From: Gnetum montanum
Lineage: Eukaryota > Streptophyta > Gnetopsida > Gnetales > Gnetaceae
Length of the DNA: 64,000 nt
Assembly: GCA_015680685.1 (NCBI GenBank)
Contig: MNCI01005050.1
Location: 98,899-162,898, forward strand
Reading direction: 5' to 3'
A program made the position numbers and the translations under genes. The notes below the pieces were generated by a model, which had not been told where the DNA came from, did no database searches, and saw nothing but the letters and a program-made list of their open reading frames with translations. Positions 28,873-40,007 of this stretch are shown piece after piece; position 1 is the first letter of the stretch; each line of letters opens with the position of its first letter.

Positions 28873-31230
28873 TTATTTTAATATTTTTTTTATTCTTTTT
28901 ATTTTTCCTTCAGGCGATATATTAGCTGGTACAATTTTGTATTCGGCGTCTCCTTCGCTGATCACATTAAATGGTAATTCAGTCCAGGGGACGTCGGATG
29001 GAATGGCTTCTATGTTAGTGTTTTCAGATGTTGCGGTAGTTGGCGGGGGTTCTGTGTTAGTTTCTAATCGAGATGGTGTATGTACAATGTCCGACGCAAG
29101 TGTTTCCATTTTAGGCGGACCTTGTTTCTTGTTCAAAGGTTCACTGTTTACCAGTTGTTGCACATTTTTATCGTTTCGCTTAGGCTCCTCAAGATCGACC
29201 TCTGGGCCTTGGTCCATGTCCACGTGTGATGAAATAATAGGTGTAGCCGCTTCCCCGTGTATGATGATTTCACTGCCCTGATAAGGCAGGTGAATCTCTT
29301 GATGTATAGGGGAGGAGACTGCTTTCAATTGAGCCAACCAGGGTCTTCCTAGTATCAGGTTGAATCCTGGCATTTCATCAACCACCACAAAGTTGGCAGA
29401 TGTGGGAAACTAGTCCTCCGCTATGAAGTCTAAGGTTATTATTCCTTTGACCATCACACGTGACCCGCTGAATGATTTTAAACATGTAGTTGCAGTTGGT
29501 TGGATTAACTCAGTAAGCCCTAGTTGTTCAACGATGGGGTATGGTACTACGTTTGTGGTAGCTTCATCGTCGACATGGACCCTATGTATCTTGAACTGGT
29601 TTATACGTATCGTTATGAACATGGGGGTTGTTGTTATCTCCCCTATTTTATTGTCCACCTTAATATTGTCGTTATGGAAGTTTAACGGTTTAGGAGTTGC
29701 CGCGTGAGGCGAGTACATTACCGCATGAATAGAGGATTCATTTGGGGGCAAGTCCTTGCTTACCGGGATCGACGTTAACATACGTACCAAAGCTTCCCGA
29801 TGTGTTTGGGATGCTAGAACCAAGTCGTATAAGCTTAGTGAAGTGTTCTTTTGCTTCAATGCTTGGGTGACTTGTGTCAACGATGTTGCGAAGTCTCTAC
29901 TGTTGGGGACGTTTTTATCAACGATAACTAGGTCCATTGGGCCCAACAGTTTTATTTCATGTTTTGTTGGTTTGTCATTTTTGTTCGAAGCTGTCATTTT
30001 AATTGGTTCATGTTTTTCAGATGATTCGCCTTCGTTACCTGCGTCCAGTTGGTTGTTAGGTGACGACATAGGTACGGAGTTAAGTGGAATGGGCTGAGGT
30101 GGCCCCAGAGCTAACCGTTGGCGTTCCTTCTCCACACGTTCATGTGTAAGACTGTCTGCTAAGAATTCTTGCGTGTGGCATGGAGGTGGAGCTGGTCTCA
30201 GAGCTTCGGGTTGCCTTGGGATTCGCACCATATATGGAGGTGGGCGAGGTTGTGGTTGGACAGTCGGATGTGGTTGAGCGCAAGGCTGGCTAGGTACCCT
30301 AATGACGTAGGGGCTGGGTTTGCCTTGCATTTGTGAGGTGGAGGCTTGGTAACCATTAGGATTTTCGGGTATCCTAAGAACATATGGGGTTGGTTTCGGC
30401 AGAGGTTGGACCTCCGCTGTTGCGACTGCTGGTGATACTCGGATTACAAAAGGGGCAGGCCGAATAGAAGGGGTGGATGCATTCAAGGGAATGACAGGAG
30501 GGACATGCACCACGTATGGTTTGTCACGTGTCATGGTGTTAGGCGTTGATACAGTTGGAGGCACTTGAACTACATATGGCCGCTGCAGGGCACGTGGCGG
30601 TTGGGGCATGGGTGTAGACGTAGCGGGAGGAACACGAATCATGAACGACTTATTAGGTGTTTTTTGTTTACACTCAGGGTAGACGGTGTTGATGTTGGGT
30701 GTCTCGGAATCATCATCAAGGTAGATTGTATTGATAACATATGGTGCCTCTTTGGTGTTCAGAGGGTCTTTATACACCCCCATAGCTTGATTCTGTAGTT
30801 GGATCGGGTTGGCCTCATCAAAGGTGATTTGGCCTTCGTCGATCATTCGTTGTATATCCTGCTTCAAGGTGAAACAGTAATCCGTACTATGCCCATTACA
30901 TTGGTGATAATCGTAGAAGTGATCCATTCTAAAACCTTTGGGCACTGGAGGCTCATCCGGTGTTGCTAAGCTTGGGTTCTAAACGAGTTGACAGAACCGG
31001 TTGTGTCTCTGGATGGCCGCAGGGGATAACTATTTATGTTTCATCAACCCAGCCTTTAGGAGTTGATCGAAGAGCTGGGATGGCTTTATTGGTAGAGGTG
31101 TGTATTGAGAGGGTTCTTTCCTCTCGAAATTTCACGTACGGTTCGTTGTTGTGTTCTGCGATGATGATTCCGGCGTGGTTGTGGGAGTAGGTTTATTATA
31201 ATTAGTAAGGGTTACTGACGGTTTGTTTTG
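28873..31230 (-). pseudogene. Gag C-terminus and protease, copy 1
   Basis: The main frame (30945-29410, 511 codons) opens with FYDYHQCNGHSTDYC, a degenerate zinc-knuckle-like motif of Tat gags, then a Pro-rich region with about seven copies of P-[YF]-[VM]-[VI]-x-[VI]-P spaced 20-35 residues apart. The aspartic protease follows: RVHVDDEATTNVVPY, where copy 3 keeps DDGAATNVIP, so the active-site Gly is changed to Glu here. A second frame (29388-28873) carries the protease end (ILGRPWL), then a linker ending in YKIVPANISPEG before the minisatellite. It should connect to RT, but the antisense gene region lies between; splicing is the likely link. Confidence 0.8.
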
Positions 31231-31233
31231 TTG

Positions 31234-32994
31234 TTACGTTCCCGCTATTGCCGCTATAGTTTCCTTAGCCTTCTCTTTATCTTTTTTAGTGTGTTGATTT
31301 TTAAAGGCTAGGTATGCAGGGTCATGGCTGTTTTGAGCCGCCTCTTCTATGTTTTTGATCTGTACAAAAGCTTGATTAAGGTTACACGCGTTAAGATAGT
31401 ACAACTTGGATTTAAAGAAGTCATTAACAACTCCTTTCAGAATTGTGAGCAGGTATGTTTGGGAGATTGGCTCGTGTAGCTCGTTGAGCATAGCATTCCA
31501 CCTCTAAATGAATTTCTGTACAGGTTCAAGCGGTGCTTATTTAACCTATATGAGGCTGTCCAGTGTTGCCTCAGGTTTCAAGTTATACTTGAACCGAGTC
31601 ACGAACTAGTGTAGCAACTCTTCCAAGGAGAATATAGAGTTCCTTGGCAAGGCCTGGTACCAATCGAGTGCTCTCTTGGCAAGGGACATAGGGAACACTC
31701 GCAAGATGGCATGGGGCCATGCCTGGAGTAACGTGCATTCTAAGCTAAACGTTATGAGGTGTGTATTAGGGTCCGTCTCCCCATTATATTTAGTTAGTGT
31801 TGGTAATGAAATGCCCTTGGGCAAGGTTAGAGGTAGGATGGAAGGACTGATGGGATCATCGTGGTAGAAGTCCACTACCTTCAGCTCTCCGTCGGCAGCT
31901 GTTTTGAGGTGCTTTACCTCGTCAGTTAATTCTTGCATTAGTTTTTTAGCATCTGCCCAATCCTGGGCACTAGGTGACAAGGCAACTTGAGGTTGTGGTA
32001 TATTGTACAGGTTAGACTATTGGATGGTGGGTTGAAAGGCCGAAAGTTGCACGGCCGGCGGTTGTGCTTCTGGGATGTTTACAGTGGGTGGCACTAAGGA
32101 TGGCACGTTATAGAGGAAAGGCTGTTGTTGCTGTGGTTGGGGTTGTACTTGGGGAATGCTGGCTGGTGGAGTTGTATGGGGTGGCACGTGGTGGTGAGAG
32201 GGTTGATGTGATAGCATACCACTTGCTGTCCATTGCCCAGCTACGTTTTGTGGAGGGACTCCCTGTTGGGTTACGGCGGTCAAGGGGGCTCCGTGTGTTT
32301 GGATGTGGGGGATGTAGTGGGTGGATGTGGATGTTGGTATCACATGTAGCATCCCTATCACTCGAGGCGCAAAAGTTGCTCCCATATTATTGTGCGGGGG
32401 AGGTGCTTGCGAGGATGGACCGGTAGCTGCAGCTGGGATGATGGTGAGGGGGAGAGTGTTGAATTGCGGGTCGTTTAGAGGAGGGACTTGAACTAATGTT
32501 GATGTGTCTAGTGGAGGTATTTGAGCTTGGGTGAAACTGAGGTGTTGGAGGGGCACGATCTCTCTTGTGCCTGGATGAAACATGGGATTGATGTGGTTTT
32601 GCGGGTTAAGGATATGATAGGAATTCGCGTGTTCTGATTGGGCTGCGAACTCGTCCTCCTCTTCCGGTTGGAGGTCTACTACAGGCCGATCCAACGACTG
32701 GCTCCTTTGCAGGAGGAGTTGTGTGACGAGCTCTGAGTACTATTCTGGAAGAGGGATTACATCGTATGGAGTTGGGATGAACTCACGTCCCCCCTTGTAG
32801 AAGAGTTCGTACTACCTCTTCACCTCCATTTCGGCTCGATCTACTACCAGGCCAGCTTGTATCTTCACACATATGAAGTTATACTGGTCCGACGTTATAA
32901 TGTTAGGGGTTGGGTCCCTCCCTTGCAGCCTTAGGGACTGACGGGGCCCCGCTATGGGTTGTGTCGTAGGCTGTTGGACAGCCATGGTGCCCAT
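31234..32994 (-). pseudogene. Gag N-terminus and core, copy 1
   Basis: The start ATG is at 32994 (MGTMAVQQPTTQ), a short distance after the leader. The same frame runs to 31606 interrupted by TAG codons at 32812, 32740 and 32017 (VKR*YEL, PE*YSEL, IQ*SNL), each where Gln would fit. A Pro/Gln/His-rich N-terminal half precedes the retrotransposon gag core: PTLTKYNGETDPNTHL, then AWPHAILRVFPMSLAKRALD, WYQALP and LEELLH. The part after another TAG at 31606 continues in the frame 31491-31234 (TYLLTILKGVVNDFFKSKLY, then KKDKEKAKE). Gag forms the particle. Confidence 0.82.
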
Positions 32995-33000
32995 GACATC

Positions 33001-33516
33001 GGTTANACTGTATACACTGCCTAGCGTATACGCTGCACTCCTTACGCTGTATNGTCAGGGTGCAGCGTAAAACAGGATTGCAGCGTACAGACTGCAGTGC
33101 AAACTGGAAAGCAGCGTAGAGAAAGTCCACAGCATAAGTAGAGTAGCGTATACGCTGAGCAGCGTATACAGTGTCAATGTGCAGCGTGCAGAGTGATATA
33201 AATGAACAATAGCATGAACTGGTTTGCAGCGTAAAGAAAATAGCGTGAATAGAATCGTGGAGTATGTAGCGTAAACAAAACCTACGATGTAAAAATGTGC
33301 AGTGTAAACTTTATCAGTTGTAGCGTACGGAAAATCTGCAGCGTGAAGTGTGTAGCGTACGTGTGGTAGCGTAGACGCTGGGGTCTCTAGACAGAGTCCA
33401 CTTGGACTTGACAGCGTAGACACTGGAAGACTTGCAGAGAAAGTTTTGAACAGATCAGCGAAAGGCGCTAATCAGTGTAGACGCTGGGAAGCGTGAACGT
33501 AAGGTTTTAGACGGAG
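33001..33516 (-). repeat. Leader of copy 1 with GCGTATACGC palindromes
   Basis: Between the primer-binding site and gag. About twenty CAGCGTA or AGCGTATACGCTG words. Two isolated N bases (33006, 33053) lie here without flanking duplication. No coding frame. Confidence 0.7.
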
Positions 33517-33535
33517 GCCCTCCTTCTAGCGCCAA
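33517..33535 (-). promoter_or_regulatory. Primer-binding site, copy 1
   Basis: Minus strand TGGCGCTAGAAGGAGGGCC, four bases internal to the 5' LTR. TGG is the complement of a tRNA CCA end. The same site, slightly decayed, is at 50779-50797 for copy 2. I do not assign the tRNA. Confidence 0.75.
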
Positions 33536-33539
33536 TTTC

Positions 33540-34809
33540 TGTACCGCCTGAAATCGTCGGTCTCCAGCTGAAAGGAAATAGAGACAGTGGGAATCACAGG
33601 GTGAGCATAGAAGACCCTGCCTTTGCCTGAGGGCAAGCTGGAATGCACGAAGGCAGAGTACCTTGGATGGTCCACACGCAGATCAGACAAGGATTTCCCT
33701 GAACATACACCGAAGTGCTATACGCTGGGTTATACCTAAACAGTGTAACAGGCGTAAACAGAGCATAAACAATGTAAACGATGCAAACAGAGCATAAATG
33801 TAAACAGACGTAAACAAAGTACGTATAAGAATTAATGCACACTGTGAACAATCATGGGAAGAAAATGTAACAATGGCATTACAGAATGAAAGTACAATGC
33901 ACCGGTCTAACGCAGTTGTGACTGGAACATAAGGTGGACGAAAGCCCCAGTGGATGCAGGGAGGATTGCGGCTGGTTCACTATAAGCACGGTGTAGAGAC
34001 AGTATCCTCAGCATACAGGGTTGTCCAGCGTAAGAGGTTTAGAGCTCTGATTCGCAGCGTCTCTGATCTTTGGTGTGCTTTGGGAATTTTCCAACTGTCT
34101 GGATTTCATCAAATTTTGGGGTTTTATACAGGTTTTGATGGCATACTCGGGTGGGGCGACACGTGGCACGTTGACCGGGTGCAAAGGCATAAAATTTACA
34201 AGCGTACAATATGTTACATTTGCCGGGCGTATACGCTAGGCATATATGTTGTCTGTAGCGAGCGTAGACTGTGGGCGTATACGCTGGAGGTGTTGGATGG
34301 ATGCGAACTTGGGCGTAGATGTCGTTGACGCTGGCGTATACGCTGATGGATGCTGAGCATATACGTCGGACGTATATGCTAGTGTGCTTGGCGTATACAC
34401 TAGTGTGTTGGGTGTATACGTTGAAGGTTGCTGCCTTATGCCAAATCTCGCTCTGTAGTGCTGTTTTCATGTCGTCTTTGGATGTTTCATGCCAGATGTC
34501 TGCATCTGTTGTATCTGCTAAGCGTACATATGAGGCGTGTACGCTGGTCGTCTATGCCAAGTGTGTACACTGGGCGTATACGCTGTGACTTTGAGCGTAC
34601 ATGCTGGGCGTATACGCTGAGGGCTTGAGCGTATACACTGGAAATGTACACTTGGATGTATATGCTGGAATTGGGTACTTAGTGAAAATTAAGCATTGGA
34701 TCTCTGAAATTGCCAAGTGTGACACCCGATGTAGCTGTGGTCGTCTGTGGGTCCTAGGGATCTGCTTGGTGTTTGAAAAGTGCTAAGCCCAAAATTTTGT
34801 GGTGTTTCA
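33540..34809 (-). repeat. Right (5') LTR of copy 1, perhaps shared with copy 2
   Basis: 1270 bases, TGTACC...TGTTTCA, matching the interrupted left LTR along its full length. Rich in GCGTATACGC words at 34220-34680. The sequence after 34809 reads as the internal 3' end of copy 2 (hairpin, then minisatellite and integrase), so this LTR may serve as the 3' LTR of copy 2 as well. Confidence 0.85.
34208..34212. other. Empty site for the Athila-like insertion
   Basis: AAGCGTACAATATGTTACAT here corresponds to GCGTACAATTT before 7227 and AATTTGTTACAT after 17493, showing the target before insertion. Confidence 0.85.
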
Positions 34810-34812
34810 ATG

Positions 34813-34862
34813 TCTCTACATGACCACCTTTGAGGCCTTGTCCTACAAAAACAATGTAGAGA
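34813..34862 (-). promoter_or_regulatory. Hairpin beside LTR, copy 2
   Basis: TCTCTACAT (34813-34821) pairs perfectly with ATGTAGAGA (34854-34862). It sits at the same place as the stems in copies 0 and 1 but with a different sequence on both arms. Confidence 0.5.
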
Positions 34863-35429
34863 AAGGAAGCAAAACAACCACACAATGTGAGATGAGAGCA
34901 AACTTCTGGCTATGAGTGTGTTGCAAGTGTTGTAGGTGCTAGACTAGTTGTAAGAGCTTGCAATGCTAGTGCAGGAAAACTAGTGCAAGTGTCACAACGA
35001 GAAAGTTGCAAAAGCTCTAGTAGCTACACAGGAGCCAAGTACTCAAGCAATGGAAAGAACCTGAAAGAATCAGTGAGATGACTAGGGACCTAGTGCTACC
35101 ATTACTCCAAAGGGTTGTCCTAACCATGAGAGCTCTAAGAAATAATAAAATACCCAAGGTCAGTAATGCTATCAGTGTGGCTTGGGGTTGATACTATTGG
35201 CGACCATGGTAGGAGCTCCAGAAGGTTAGCAAAATGCCCAAGGAATTTATGGAGGATCAAGAAAATGCCAAGGGCAGTAACACTACAAATGTTCCAGAGG
35301 CCTCTCTTGATGATGTGAACTCTATTCTAGAATTGCAATGCAGCTCCTCTCCCATGAGGTGTGGGTTAATGATGAAGAGTTGGAAGTATTCATGCTTGCT
35401 TGTTTGTAGAACTATGTGTATTGAACTAC
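34863..35429 (-). other. 3' untranslated region, copy 2
   Basis: No supported coding frame. 35244-35345 (TGGAGGATCA, GCCAAGGGCAGTA, ATGTTCCAGAGG) matches 50905-51005 of copy 3, confirming that both are the same part of the element. Confidence 0.55.
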
Positions 35430-35850
35430 AAACCTAATTTAAGATCTAGGTAGACCATATGCTATGCTAGTTTAGGGTCCTAGTAGACCATGAACCCAAT
35501 TTAAGGTCTTGGAAAATCATGATGTGCTAGTTTATAGTCCTAGTAGGCTACTGTGTGCCAATTTAGCATTGTAGTAGATGGTGGATGTTGTGCTAGTTTA
35601 AGTGTCATGGTGGATGAATGTTGTGGGTGCCAGTTTTAGCATCATTGTCCAAGGATGGTGGGTGCTAGTTTATAGTTGTAGGAAAATAATCTTTGCTAAT
35701 TTATGATCATATCATACTCATATTCACCAATTTATAGTCGTAGCAGACTATCTGTTCTAGTTTATAGTCTTAGCAGACTATCTATGCTAGTTTATAGTCA
35801 TGTTAGATTATTTTATGCTAGTTTATAGTCGTAGTGAACTCTTGCTTATC
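35430..35850. repeat. Minisatellite array i, copy 2
   Basis: About 13 units with cores such as GCTAGTTTATAGTCTTAGCA or TAGTTTAGGGTCCTAGTAGACC, period roughly 30-40 bases. Confidence 0.75.
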
Positions 35851-35909
35851 TTGCTTTGTCGTTGATGTGGCATTGTGTAGTAGGCATAGTACGACTTTAT
35901 GTACGAGTG

Positions 35910-38900
35910 GTTTACTAGATTGAAAAATTTGTTTCTATCATGGTCAGTGAGCCTGAATGCTCCATTTTCATAAGCCTTGATGACCAAGGAAGGCCCTTCC
36001 TAGTTAGCTGAGAATTTGTTCATGATTTTGCAAATGGCCTTGAGGATCAAGTCCCCCTCCTTGATCAGGTGTTAATGCTAATTGTGACAGTGCTTTTTCC
36101 ATTGCATTTGTTGGTACCACTTAATTTAACCAAGCATTTGCATGCACTCCTCCTCTATTGAGTCAAGGTTTATTGTTTTCAACTCATCATTTTGAGCTTC
36201 ATCGATGAAGCTCGAGAGGATTACATGGAGCAATAGGACCTACAATTCAAGAGGTAATATGGCTTCAGATCCATAAACCAAACTATATGGTGTCTTACCT
36301 ATCACAATTTGTCATGTTGTGTGCTAGGTCCAAAGTGCGTAGTCAGCTGCTCATGCCATCGTCGTTTGTTGCTATGAAACATCTTCTTTAGAAGACTGAC
36401 AATGACCTTGTTTGTGGCCTCTACTTTCACCTACTGGTAGTAGGACGACAAGAAGGAATTTTTGATTCTAAGGCACTCACAAAAGGCATTAATCTCAACA
36501 TTGCTAAACTATGGTCCATTGTTTGTGACTATGGTCATGGATAAACCAAAATGGGACACTATGTTATCAAGTATGAATTTGCAAACTTGATGCGAGTTAG
36601 TCCTCCTAAGGGGAGTAGCTTCACCCCACTTCATAAAATACTCAATGGTGGTTATAATGAAGCTATGACCTATGAAGGACATAGGCATTATTGGCCTTAT
36701 GATGTTCAACCCCTAATGTTGGAATGGCCACATGATCTTCGTGATATGCAGTTTAGTAGGTGGCACGTGCATTAGGTTACCATGTCATTGACACGTGTCA
36801 CATGTTTTGACCTTGGAGACATAATCATGCTTCATGTAAGGCCAATAGTAGCCTAAACATTAGATTTTTTCTTCCATTGCCTTGGGTGCTATGTGGCCTT
36901 TGCAGAGTCCCTTGTGAACTTGTTCAATGATCATCCAAGCTTCACTATCACTAACTCATGTTAATAGTATGCCATCATAGGATCAGTGGCACAAGGTGTT
37001 ATCACCTCCAATGACATACTTTGCAATTTTTTCTACACTACATCTTTTTAAGTAGTGGTTAGATGTTGTAGAGGTTCACACTATAGAAGGTATGACTTGA
37101 TGTCGTTGTGCTACTATACTGCATGGGTCATGCTTACTATGGCTATGGATGCAATGTCAGTTGATTGTGTGATAGGCACAATGCAACTTACCACCATGAA
37201 GGGAAATGCACAGAACATTTCAAGTGCAATGCTTAAGGCTAACGTAGCTAATGCATCGGCGATGGCATTTTCATTACAGGGGATGTGCTAGACATTAGTA
37301 GTCTCAAATTGCTTGAGCAAGTGCTTTTCCAAGTCATAGTAAGGTTTTAATTATTGGGCTTTGCAAGTGTAAACCTCTGTAACTTTGTTAACCACCAATT
37401 GTAAGTCTCCATGGATTGCTAGGTTTTGTGTTCCTAGTTGCTAAGATACCTTAGAGGAGACCTTTGTACTTTGCCACATTGTTAGTACATGGAAATGTAA
37501 AATGATACATGAAGGGTCATATCTTCCCAAAGAGAAACACAATTACTACAATGGCACTACCTCCTTGAGAGGTTGAAGTACCACCAAAGTGTAAGAGTGC
37601 CTTGAAGTTTCCAAGCACTTGACTTATGCTATTAACATGCTCATCCAAAAATTCTAGATCTATCATTACTTGGTCATCGATTAGGGAAGTCATAAGTTAT
37701 GCAGCTATTGCTTAACCTTTGGTTGATGCTTGTGTAATGTAATGCAGGTCAAAATTCATAGTTATTGCTTCTTAGTGTGTAATGCAATCGCTCTCATACA
37801 TATTCATTATAATGGCTCAATGTACATTTCTTTTGCAGATGATGTTTACTTAGCTACAAAAAAGATAATGCCTCCACTTCTTAAGAACAAAGACTAAGAC
37901 GAGGCAAGTCTTTTCCACATCATTATACTTTGCTTCATAGGAAACTAATGCATGGATGAGGTAGTATATGAGGACCTTGGTATCATCGTTTTGCTTTTGA
38001 TAAAGTAGAGAGGAAATGAATGCTTCTAAGGTAGTAAGGTAGATGTAGAATGGTTTATCTCCTTACAAAGGGTAGACTGTTGGAAGTTGAGCTAGCTCAT
38101 GTTTAAGGTTGTCAAATACCTCTTAACATTGAGCTATCCACTCAAAGTGAACTCCCTTTTTGACNCTTAACATTGAGCTATCCACTCAAAGTGAACTCCC
38201 TTTTTGACCAAGTGTTGCATTGGCTACAACTTGTCAATCAACCATGCAATAAGCTGTCATATGAACTACAATATGCCTTGTAATCCTCATAGCTCCTTAA
38301 GGTTAGCCAGTGGTGTTAAGTTGATAATGGCCTTAACCTTATTGGGGTCTATGCGTATGCCTACTTTGAACACTATAAAACCTAGCATACGGCCCATCTT
38401 GATGCCAAAGATACATTTCTTAGGATTTAACCTAAGTTCATGCTTCAAACAATGTTTGAGCACAAGGTTTAAGTCATATGCATGGTTGTGTGATGCCTTG
38501 GACTTAACTGTTATGTTGTCAACATAATCATTGAGTAGACCTAATAGGTAGTTACTAAAGATGTATGTCATGGCTCGTTGATAAGTGACTTGTGTGTTCT
38601 TGAGTGCAAAGGGCATTATTATGTAGCAAAATGTACCCCAAGGGGTCATGAAGGTAGTACTAAGCTGGTGCTCTAGGTTGATTCGAATCTAGTTGTAACT
38701 TGAGAACCCATCCATGAAGGAAAAGAAAGCATGACTAGCCATGGTATCAACTAGATGATTAATATTAGGCAATGGGAAGTCTTCTTTAATGGTTTCCTTA
38801 TTGAGGTCCAGAAATTCTATGCAGAACTTTTGTTTTTCTTGGGCACAACCATGATGTTAAAGACCTAGTCAACATAGTCAACTACCCAGATGAAACTAGC

Positions 38901-39396
38901 TTTGTAGAGCTTGGTGATTTCATCACAGACTACCAATGCCACCTTAGGCCTAACCTTGTGGGCTTTGTACTTGACTGGTTTCATGCTAGGATTAAGGATT
39001 ATGTGATGTTGCACTACATGAGGATCTAGACCTGACATGTCTTTGTAAGACTATGTGAATGCCTTGATGTTTTTGTTAAGTATTTTTGTGATGTTTTGCA
39101 CATGTTAAGGCTCTAACAAAGAACTAAATTTCAATGTTTTCACCTCACCATTAGATGTTGCTACGGGGACTTCAATAAGGGGATCCTTAATGATGTCACC
39201 TACCTCTAGATCTAGAGCCTTAACTAGATGGTCTAGCCAGTCTAGCGGTGCCTCTATGGATGTTACATATGCATTGTAGGCTATAGGCTCAAGGTCTAGG
39301 CATTGAGGATTGATGCATCACATACATGTGACCTGGTGAAGACCAACGATGAATGAAGATAATTGTATGTAGACATGTTGCAAATCCTCAATGATC
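35910..39396 (-). pseudogene. Pol of Tat-like copy 2 (RT, RNases H, integrase)
   Basis: Heavily broken. RT is best at 38649-38287: MTPWGTFCYIIMPFALKN, the catalytic box YVDN (second Asp lost), and MLGFIVFKVGI. Integrase core at 36709-36509: GHSFIITTIEYFMKWGEA and VTNNGP, with the second catalytic Asp replaced by Asn as in copy 1. RNase H regions around 37100-37950 are visible only in short pieces (for example the reverse of ANASAMAFS at 37240). The duplicated overlap at 38122-38208 adds an artificial break. A splice acceptor (TTTTTGCAG) precedes the RT side at 39397. Confidence 0.75.
38122..38208. other. Duplicated contig overlap around single N (38165)
   Basis: 38122-38164 (43 bases) equals 38166-38208. 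Confidence 0.85.
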
Positions 39397-39416
39397 CTGC
39401 AAAAACAACCAAAAAA
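39397..39416 (-). promoter_or_regulatory. Putative splice acceptor before RT, copy 2
   Basis: Minus strand TTTTTTGGTTGTTTTTGCAG then GATCATTGAGG, a strong plant 3' splice site at the position equivalent to 23053. Confidence 0.55.
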
Positions 39417-39529
39417 TTATCAAGCCACACCTATCTAAATGAGAGCAATATGCATAGTTAAAGAAAATAATGCAATACAAATTTTCCTAAGTATGTAGAT
39501 GTGATTTCAAATGCAAGGGATGCGTGGGC

Positions 39530-39800
39530 TAGTTTTAGGCCTCAGCAGGCCATGGGGTTGCTAGTTTAAGGTCTTAGCGGCCATCGAGTTCCAGTTTAAT
39601 GTCATAGTAGATCAACAGGATGCCAATTTAATGTCATAGAAAATGGATGAAATGCTAGTTTAATGTTGTAGTAGATGGATGAAATGCCAGTTTAATGTTA
39701 TAGTAGATGGATGGGACACCATTTTAACATCATAGCGGATGGATGGAATGCTAGTTTAATGTTGTAGCAGATGGTTAAACATGCTAGTTTAACTTCGTAG
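39530..39800. repeat. Minisatellite array ii, copy 2
   Basis: About nine units of about 30 bases: TGCTAGTTTAATGTTGTAGT then AGATGGATGAAA, and earlier units with AGTTTTAGGCCTCAGCAGGCC. Confidence 0.75.
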
Positions 39801-39997
39801 TGGATAGATGGACATGTTAAATGCATTATTAAAATGAGGTTTGGTGCATCAGGGAAGAAAAATTGGTCAAGGAATCCATTGGGCAACAAGAAAAATTCAA
39901 AATTTTTCTAACATTGATGACTATGCTCACACTTGACTACACTTTGCATTGTTGAGCGTAGTCCTCACTAGGTAAAAATTTAAGTGATCCCCAAGGG

Positions 39998-40007
39998 TAT
40001 ATAAGCA
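39998..40007 (+). promoter_or_regulatory. TATA box of antisense gene, copy 2
   Basis: GTATATAAGC, 80 bases upstream of the putative first ATG at 40078. The downstream flank (TTTACCCTTGATGAATTTGT) resembles that after the TATA box in copy 3. Confidence 0.5.

Larger units (their letters stand above)
6583..34809 (-). mobile_element. Tat/Ogre-like Ty3 retrotransposon, copy 1
   Basis: LTRs at 6583-7226 plus 17499-18100 (split by an inserted Athila-like element) and at 33540-34809 bracket about 15.4 kb of internal sequence. Order on the minus strand: primer-binding site, gag, protease, a region holding a + strand gene, RT, RNase H, archaeal-type RNase H, integrase, minisatellite, polypurine tract. 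The double RNase H and the RT sequence place it in the Tat lineage, which includes the very large Ogre elements. The left flank ATTTC (6578-6582) and right flank ATGTC (34810-34814) differ at one base and could be a target duplication. However, the right flank also reads as the start of copy 2's internal region, so the right LTR may be shared. All coding modules carry stops. Confidence 0.8.

Noticed and set aside
28850-28940. Precise splice donor for the gag-pol intron in copy 1
   Set aside because: The sequence after protease is A-rich and diverged; no convincing GT donor can be chosen from this copy alone.
6578-34814. ATTTC/ATGTC as a firm target duplication of copy 1
   Set aside because: One mismatch in five, and the right flank is also explained as internal sequence of copy 2; kept only as a possibility.
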